DNA from: Cryomorphaceae bacterium
Lineage (GTDB): Bacteria; Bacteroidota; Bacteroidia; Flavobacteriales; Schleiferiaceae
NCBI GenBank assembly: GCA_003444795.1
Contig: DLWR01000041.1
Coordinates: 1-7,471 of the forward strand
DNA: 7,471 nt
Direction of reading: 5' to 3'
Part shown: positions 1 through 4,678 of the stretch, piece after piece
Position numbering within the stretch: the stretch's first letter is position 1
Layout: each line of letters opens with the position of its first letter
Program-made: the position numbers and the translations under genes
The notes under the pieces: generated by a model
Told to the model about the DNA's origin: nothing
Seen by the model: the letters and a program-made list of their open reading frames with translations, nothing else
The model's database searches: none

Positions 1-605
1 GGAATAGCTGCACAGTTGACCTCGATAAAGGCTTGCTTGGAACGCGCACTCAACTGGGAGATTTGATTGGCTACGATCTCTTTACCCGATCCGTTGGGGC
101 CCATGATGAGAACACGGGCATCGGTGGGGGCCACTTTGCGCACAATACCGCGGACCACCTCCAGAGCTTGGGAGTCCCCGACCATGGCAAAGCGCTTGTC
201 GACCTTTTTGCGCAAACGCTGATTTTCTTGGAGCAATTTTTTACGATCCAATGCTTGGCGCACGGTTGTGACCAGACGGTTCAAGTCGGGCGGCTTAGCT
301 ATGTAATCGTAAGCGCCCTTGCGAATGCACTGAACGGCCGTATCCAAGTCTCCATGTCCAGAAATCATGACAAATGGGGTGTCAGCGTAGTGTTCCATGG
401 CATATTCAAGAACTTCCAAGCCATCTTTCTGAGGCATTTTGATATCGCACAAAACAAGATCGTAGGTAGCCTCCGTCAATCGTGCAATGGCTTCTACGCC
501 ATCTTCGGCTTCATCTACTTGGTGCGTTGAATTTTCATTCAAGAGGATGTTACGAAGGACGTTACGAATGGCCTTTTCGTCTTCTACAACGAGGATGCGC
601 GCCAT
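1..605 (-). CDS. NtrC-type sigma-54-dependent response regulator, N-terminal part (runs off the left edge)
   Basis: Reading the minus strand from the ATG at 605-603 gives an open frame of 201 codons to the window edge, beginning MARILVVEDE. Residues 1 to about 120 form a CheY-like receiver domain: the acidic pair is E8/D9, the likely phosphoacceptor is D54 (in CDIKMP), S82 is the switch residue and K104 the conserved lysine (AKPPDL). A charged linker helix (about 120-137) leads into the AAA+ domain, whose Walker A is GPNGSGKE at 169-176, followed by VNCAAIP, a conserved motif of sigma-54 activators. By family, phosphorylation drives oligomerisation and ATP-dependent opening of sigma-54 promoters. 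The GAFTGA loop, Walker B and DNA-binding domain lie outside the window, so sigma-54 contact and target are unverified. The start lies inside the upstream phosphatase gene (22-base overlap). An in-frame ATG at 611-609 would add two residues. No strong ribosome binding site is visible and no cognate histidine kinase is present. Confidence 0.93.
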   Translation of the reverse strand, partial: MARILVVEDEKAIRNVLRNILLNENSTHQVDEAEDGVEAIARLTEATYDLVLCDIKMPQKDGLEVLEYAMEHYADTPFVMISGHGDLDTAVQCIRKGAYDYIAKPPDLNRLVTTVRQALDRKKLLQENQRLRKKVDKRFAMVGDSQALEVVRGIVRKVAPTDARVLIMGPNGSGKEIVANQISQLSARSKQAFIEVNCAAI

Positions 606-1543
606 GGGCATTGGGGTTCTTGCAGGCTGCTCCACACGCCTTCTTTGAGGGCGTAACCGCTGAGCAGCACCTGGTTAATGGGTACGAGGTCTAAAATAAG
701 TTGGATTTGCAAGGCGCTGATTTGCAGGGTGTCTGCGCGCATTTCCAGCATTCCAGGCATCAAAAGCCGTTCCATTTTAGTCGATTCTACTAAGGTTTTT
801 AGTATTTCAACTGTTTTTGGCAATGAAAAATGGGCCCGGAAGGCAGATTCATCTAAAAAAGGTTCTTCATGGGCACCGGCGACCACATTATACAAAGTGT
901 CCAAGCTTCCCGAAGACCCAATCAAAATGGGGCAGGGAACATGCTGTAAGGCGGCCCAAAGGGGCGTCAATTGCTCCTTCATTTGGGCGTTTAGGCGCTG
1001 TTGATCCTCCGAGGTAAGGGGGTCACTGGGGGAGAAGCGTTCCGCCAATCGGGTAACACCTAGCGGAAAGGATTCCGCATAGAGCACCTCGTCGCCCTCC
1101 AGTAGGATAAACTCCGTGCTACCTCCTCCGATGTCCATGATTAGGCGGCAGTCTTTAAGTTCGGGCCAGGCTTGGGTGACACCCCCCGCAATGAAGGCGG
1201 CCTCTTGGTCCCCATCAATGATGTTGACGGGAATGCCGGTTTCTTTTTCAATGCGTGCGGCGACGGCGGCACCGTTCCGGGTGCTGCGCATGGCCGAGGT
1301 CGCAAAGGCGTAGCCTCGCGTGGCACCCGCTTCCTGCGCCCAAGCTTTGTGCTGTTGCATGGCAGCGAGTGCACGAGTTTCGGCGTCCGGTGAAATTTCA
1401 TCGGAGCGAAGCCCGCCAGCGCCCAATTTGACGGGAAGTTTTTCGGGTCGGATTAAGGCTCCATCCACCCCGCGCACGAGCAGGTTAAAGGTGTTCGTCC
1501 CTAAGTCAAAAATGGCTAGGCGTTCCCCTGATTTCTGATCCAT
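584..1543 (-). CDS. Ppx/GppA-family phosphatase (exopolyphosphatase / pppGpp phosphohydrolase type)
   Basis: This 319-residue protein has the ASKHA (actin/Hsp70-like) fold signatures of the Ppx/GppA family. They are the phosphate-1 loop FDLGTNTFNLLV (residues 12-23), the ATSAMR motif (81-86), GDQEAAF (111-117) with E114 as the likely catalytic base, and the phosphate-2 loop MDIGGGSTEF (136-145). A later GSSGS glycine turn matches the second half of the fold. The length fits the short form with only the two ASKHA domains; the C-terminal HD-like and helical domains of the roughly 500-residue E. coli enzymes are absent. The family hydrolyses terminal phosphates of polyphosphate or converts pppGpp to ppGpp in the cytoplasm. 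Sequence alone does not separate these activities, so no gene symbol is given. Its start lies 28 bases inside the MscS gene and its stop overlaps the response regulator start, which suggests translational coupling on both sides. Confidence 0.93.
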   Translation of the reverse strand: MDQKSGERLAIFDLGTNTFNLLVRGVDGALIRPEKLPVKLGAGGLRSDEISPDAETRALAAMQQHKAWAQEAGATRGYAFATSAMRSTRNGAAVAARIEKETGIPVNIIDGDQEAAFIAGGVTQAWPELKDCRLIMDIGGGSTEFILLEGDEVLYAESFPLGVTRLAERFSPSDPLTSEDQQRLNAQMKEQLTPLWAALQHVPCPILIGSSGSLDTLYNVVAGAHEEPFLDESAFRAHFSLPKTVEILKTLVESTKMERLLMPGMLEMRADTLQISALQIQLILDLVPINQVLLSGYALKEGVWSSLQEPQCPWRASSL

Positions 1544-2352
1544 ACGTCCATTTGAGGGAAGGCGATGGTGATGCCTGCCTCGCGGAAGGCGGCGTCAATC
1601 GCAAAGCGCAGTTCGGATTTGGTGAATTCAATCCGGAAGAGGTTGGTGCTATGGAAATTTGCGCGGAACTCCAACGAGCTATCGCCAAAGTGACGAAACT
1701 GAACGCTGGGGGCAGGTTCGGCATCTATTTCGGCAAGGTTTTGCATGCATTCCAACAGGACCTTTTCGACTAAACGCGTATCGGACCCATAGGCGACGCC
1801 GACCTCTACGTGAAAGCGCGTCGCGGCATGCTGGTGACTCCAGTTGATGACACCTTGGTTCGTCAGTTGGCTGTTGGGAAGGATAACCGCGATGTCGTCC
1901 CGGGTGAGGACTTTGGTGGTACGGAGACCAACCTCTTTCACCTTGCCAACGAGGTTATTGATTTCTATGATGTCGCCGGCGGTGACGGTGCGTTCGGTCA
2001 GGAGAATGATGCCGGAAATAAAGTCCTTAAAGGTGTCCTGCAAACCCAAGCCCAAACCGACGAAAAGGGCCGTCGAATAGGCCAGGATGACCGTGATTTC
2101 AATACCGGAAAAGTCCAGGGTGAAGAGGATCGTCATGATCCACAGGACATAGTTGATGAGCTGACGCAGCGCATAGGCGGTACCGCGGTCGACTCTTCGG
2201 CGCTTTACGGCTCGGTTGAAGAGGCGTTTAACAAGGAAGGTGATCGTTCGGGCCACGGCCAAGATGAAGACCACCTGTACGATTTCAAACAAGGTGATTT
2301 CCACTTCTCCATAGCGGAAAATGACGAGGTCGAGTACTTCGGTGACGGTCAT
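1516..2352 (-). CDS. Small-conductance mechanosensitive channel, MscS family
   Basis: The 278-residue protein has the minimal MscS architecture. Three hydrophobic segments lie at about 20-41 (TM1), 62-80 (TM2) and 86-118 (TM3). TM3 carries the small-residue-rich pore pattern VGLGLGLQDTFKDFISG (98-114), followed by the typical RTVTAGDIIEI entry into the cytoplasmic beta domain and a mixed alpha/beta C-terminal vestibule domain. Channels of this family sit in the inner membrane and open under membrane tension to release solutes during hypo-osmotic shock. The length is close to that of E. coli MscS (286 residues), so no extra periplasmic module is present. Only 9 bases separate it from the upstream permease stop, and its end overlaps the phosphatase start, so it is probably co-transcribed with both. 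The ATG at 2352-2350 directly precedes a well-formed N-terminus. No clear Shine-Dalgarno is seen in the spacer. Confidence 0.95.
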   Translation of the reverse strand: MTVTEVLDLVIFRYGEVEITLFEIVQVVFILAVARTITFLVKRLFNRAVKRRRVDRGTAYALRQLINYVLWIMTILFTLDFSGIEITVILAYSTALFVGLGLGLQDTFKDFISGIILLTERTVTAGDIIEINNLVGKVKEVGLRTTKVLTRDDIAVILPNSQLTNQGVINWSHQHAATRFHVEVGVAYGSDTRLVEKVLLECMQNLAEIDAEPAPSVQFRHFGDSSLEFRANFHSTNLFRIEFTKSELRFAIDAAFREAGITIAFPQMDVWIRNQGNA

Positions 2353-2361
2353 GGGATAAAA

Positions 2362-3669
2362 TTAGGGTTTCATTTTAATCCACTTCCACAAATCTCGATA
2401 GGTTACTTTTTTTCCGTAGGAAAGGATTCCAATGCGGTAGATGCGGCCAGCCAGCCAAGTGGTGAATAAGAATCCAAGGGCGAGCAGGCTCATGCTGAGC
2501 AGGATTTCGGGCCAAGTCACCCCAAAAGGCAGTCGAATCATCATCGCGATAGGGGAGGAAAAGGGTAGGATGGAAAGCCAAAAAGCGATGGCGCCATTGG
2601 GGCTTTCGATGATGTTGGTCGCTAGAACAAAGGTGAGAACCAATGGCATCGTCAAGGGCAACATGAATTGCTGTGTATCTGTCTCGCTGTCCACGGCCGC
2701 ACCAACGGCCGCAAAAAGGGCGCCGTAAAGCAAGTATCCCCCCAGGAAGTAAAAGAGGAAGGAGCCCACCAAGAGGGGTAGGTTGATGGCGTTGAGCGTG
2801 CCGGTGATTTCCGCGGGAATGGGAGAACTCGCCATGGCTGGATTGGCGGCCAACTCCGCGGTATCCGGGCTCAGCAGGCCTGTGGCCGTAACTCCCGCTA
2901 CAATAGCACCAGTTAACAGGACCCAAATCAAGAACTGCAGCAGACCTACAGAGGCAATGCCCAGAATTTTGCCGAGCATGAGTTGCGTGGGTTTCACGGA
3001 GGAGACAATGACCTCGACGATGCGTGAGGTCTTTTCCTCAATCACGCCCCGCATGATTTGGGCGGCGTACAGGAAAGTGAAGATGTACACAAAGAAACCC
3101 GCCCCAAATCCGATGGCCATTTTGAGTCCCACCGCGCTTTCCTCGGCGCCCTCTTCGGTGAGGTCTAGCGTTTTGATGTCTACACGAGTTTGCGCTTGGC
3201 TAACCACCGAGGGGTCCACGCCACGGAGTTTGAGTTTTTCTTCTGTGGCCGAAGCCGCAAGCGTGGCCTCCAAGTCGCGGACAATGTCGAAGTTGACGTC
3301 GTTTTTCGAATACAGACGGGCATTTCGGAGGATGAAGTCGGGGTCGCCGTTTTCCGAAGGAGGCAGGAAGAGCAATCCGTCAAATTCGTCCCGGTTTTGG
3401 AGGGCTTCAATGGCTTGGTGCTCCGAGAATTCCTCCGGATTGAGGTAGTCTAGAACGGCTTTTCCCACTTTGTCTGTACCGACGAGGAGGAAGGAGTGGT
3501 CCACCACGAGAATGCGCTGGTCCGGATTTTCGGTCATCTCATTCAAGAGCGCCGGCGCCACGATGAGAGCCCCAAAGAAGAGGGGTCCCAAAATGGTCAT
3601 GAGCAAGAACGTGCGTTTGCGAACGCGTGAGAGGAATTCGCGCTGAGCGACTATGAAGAAAGGGTTCAT
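2362..3669 (-). CDS. ABC-2 type transporter permease (NatB-like)
   Basis: This 435-residue membrane protein pairs with the ATPase encoded just upstream. After a short cytoplasmic N-terminus (VAQREFLSRVRKRTF) comes TM1 at about 20-42, then a large soluble domain outside the membrane at about 45-180, then a C-terminal membrane block with segments near 183-205, 232-260, 297-325, 336-356 and 388-410, plus a possible one near 360-378. The cytoplasmic loop EEKTSRIVEVIVSSVKPTQL (211-230) is the hallmark of ABC-2 permeases of the NatB type and is expected to form the coupling helix. Relatives are annotated as Na+ efflux or general export permeases, but substrate cannot be read from the sequence. The start overlaps the ATPase stop by 4 bases, the ATGA arrangement typical of coupled subunits. 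The C-terminus is strongly basic (KKVTYRDLWKWIKMKP), consistent with a cytoplasmic end. Confidence 0.93.
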   Translation of the reverse strand: MNPFFIVAQREFLSRVRKRTFLLMTILGPLFFGALIVAPALLNEMTENPDQRILVVDHSFLLVGTDKVGKAVLDYLNPEEFSEHQAIEALQNRDEFDGLLFLPPSENGDPDFILRNARLYSKNDVNFDIVRDLEATLAASATEEKLKLRGVDPSVVSQAQTRVDIKTLDLTEEGAEESAVGLKMAIGFGAGFFVYIFTFLYAAQIMRGVIEEKTSRIVEVIVSSVKPTQLMLGKILGIASVGLLQFLIWVLLTGAIVAGVTATGLLSPDTAELAANPAMASSPIPAEITGTLNAINLPLLVGSFLFYFLGGYLLYGALFAAVGAAVDSETDTQQFMLPLTMPLVLTFVLATNIIESPNGAIAFWLSILPFSSPIAMMIRLPFGVTWPEILLSMSLLALGFLFTTWLAGRIYRIGILSYGKKVTYRDLWKWIKMKP

Positions 3670-4580
3670 GCTTGGACGTTTTGGATGAAGATGTCGTTCA
3701 TACTTGGAAGAACCTCCTCAAAGGAAATGGGTTGGCATTGGGTGGCCAAGACGGACATAAGGTCAGAGGCCATGGGCGATTCAGCTTGGAAGGTGACGGA
3801 TTGGTGACCGCTGCGCGCGTCGCGTTGCGTCAAGGAGGCGGTCACTCCAGCTGGGATATTCCAGGTGCTGGGGGCGTCTCCGCGGAAGACCAATTTGTAC
3901 TGGTTGGAGCGATTGGCTTCTCGAATGTCCTGCACCGTCCCATCCAAGACCTTTACACCTTTGTTGATGAGTGCGATGTGGGAGCAGAGCTCCTCGACGC
4001 TCTCCATGCGGTGGGTGGACAGAATGATGGTGGAGCCTTCTTGGTGGAGGCGAAGCATCTCATCCCGAATTAAAGCCGCATTCACCGGGTCAAAGCCACT
4101 GAAGGGCTCATCAAAAATTAGCACTTTGGGCTGGTGTAAAACCGTGGTGATAAACTGAATTTTTTGCGCTTGCCCTTTGGAGAGTTCCTCTACTTTTTTG
4201 TCCCACCAGGACTGCAGTTCCCAGCGAATAAACCATTCTTTGAGTTTGGATTTGGCTTCTGCGGCGGCCATGCCTTTGAGTTGTGCGAGGTATAGGGCCT
4301 GCTCGCCCACTTTCATCTTTTTGTAGAGTCCGCGCTCTTCGGGCAAGTAGCCAATCTGACGTGCATGGGCGGGAGTCATGGCCTCACCGTGAAGGTGAAG
4401 GCTACCCGAATCGGGTTCAATGATTTGATTGACCATGCGCAGGAAGGTGGTCTTCCCAGCGCCATTGGGGCCCAAAAGCCCATAGATGGAACCCGTGGGA
4501 ATTTCCAAATGCAAGGCATCCAGGGCCTTGAAGGATTGATAGCTTTTGGAGAGCCCTTGGGCATGTAGTGCAATGGACAT
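3666..4580 (-). CDS. ABC transporter ATP-binding protein (NatA-like, with C-terminal DUF4162-type extension)
   Basis: The 304-residue protein is the nucleotide-binding subunit for the adjacent permease. It shows Walker A GPNGAGKT (37-44), a variant signature LSKGQ (133-137), Walker B VLIFDE (153-158) with catalytic E158, the D-loop SGFD (161-164) and the switch histidine H190 in LSTHRME. The usual Q-loop glutamine is replaced in IGYLPEERGLYKKM (76-89), a form typical of the NatA-like subfamily with a C-terminal DUF4162 extension, which here would be about residues 212-300. It is expected to bind ATP at the inner face of the membrane and drive export or extrusion through the ABC-2 permease. 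This is the first gene of the tight unit after the 98-base gap behind mfd, so a promoter or leader signal would lie in that gap or inside mfd. Its stop overlaps the permease start by 4 bases. Confidence 0.95.
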   Translation of the reverse strand: MSIALHAQGLSKSYQSFKALDALHLEIPTGSIYGLLGPNGAGKTTFLRMVNQIIEPDSGSLHLHGEAMTPAHARQIGYLPEERGLYKKMKVGEQALYLAQLKGMAAAEAKSKLKEWFIRWELQSWWDKKVEELSKGQAQKIQFITTVLHQPKVLIFDEPFSGFDPVNAALIRDEMLRLHQEGSTIILSTHRMESVEELCSHIALINKGVKVLDGTVQDIREANRSNQYKLVFRGDAPSTWNIPAGVTASLTQRDARSGHQSVTFQAESPMASDLMSVLATQCQPISFEEVLPSMNDIFIQNVQA

Positions 4581-4596
4581 AGCAGGGTAGAGGTTT

Positions 4597-4647
4597 TTAT
4601 GGCCTTCTTACGGGGCGATGAAAAAAAGGCCCCAAACAGCAGCACAT
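4597..4647 (-). CDS. Possible 16-codon Cys-rich leader ORF
   Basis: In the mfd-ABC gap the minus strand holds an ATG at 4647-4645 followed by three successive cysteine codons and a stop at 4599-4597, encoding MCCCLGPFFHRPVRRP. It ends 16 bases before the ABC ATPase start. The frame lies across both arms of the two hairpins described in this gap, so a translating ribosome would melt them. No convincing ribosome binding site precedes it (only GGCAGAAA). An ORF this short can arise by chance, so this is a candidate, not an established gene. Confidence 0.15.
   Translation of the reverse strand: MCCCLGPFFHRPVRRP
4601..4633 (-). promoter_or_regulatory. Leader with two mutually exclusive short hairpins
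   Basis: In minus-strand RNA, GGCCUUUUU (4631-4623) can pair with AAGAAGGCC (4609-4601) in a 9-bp stem with one U-G wobble and a 13-base loop. Alternatively GGGGC (4633-4629) can pair with GCCCC (4616-4612) in a 5-bp stem. The two share bases 4629-4631, so they cannot form together. The 3' side of the longer stem is followed by AUAAAAACC, with no U tract, so it does not look like an intrinsic terminator for mfd. It lies 20 bases before the ABC ATPase start codon and could affect transcription or initiation. Function is inference. Confidence 0.3.
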
Positions 4648-4651
4648 TTTC

Positions 4652-4673
4652 TGCCAATATGGTGCCAAAATGG
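4652..4673. repeat. Tandem 11-bp direct repeat, 10 of 11 identical
   Basis: Two adjacent 11-base units, TGCCAATATGG (4652-4662) and TGCCAAAATGG (4663-4673), differ at one position. They lie 5 bases beyond the mfd stop, in the only intergenic gap of the window. Spacing of one helical turn would place both units on the same DNA face, which is compatible with a protein-binding site, but two copies are also compatible with simple duplication. Confidence 0.45.
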
Positions 4674-4678
4674 GTCCA

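Noticed and set aside
1810..2469. Plus-strand open frame of 219 codons opposite the MscS gene
   Set aside because: It is antisense to a well-formed MscS protein, resembles no family I recognise and is highly charged low-complexity sequence. It is a shadow frame.
2783..3448. Plus-strand open frame of 221 codons opposite the permease
   Set aside because: It is fully antisense to the ABC-2 permease; the Ser/Arg-rich composition is what antisense reading of a membrane protein gives. No domain is recognisable.
4376..4657. Minus-strand frame of 93 codons starting with TTG in the mfd-ABC gap
   Set aside because: It runs out of the gap into the ABC ATPase gene in a different frame and has no recognisable domain. 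The ATPase frame is clearly the real one there.
4581..4678. Intrinsic terminator for mfd or a Bacteroidota-type promoter (TTG / TAnnTTTG) in the gap
   Set aside because: Neither hairpin is followed by a U tract. The best promoter-like match, GCTGTTTG, fits only the TTTG end and lacks a TTG at the usual spacing.
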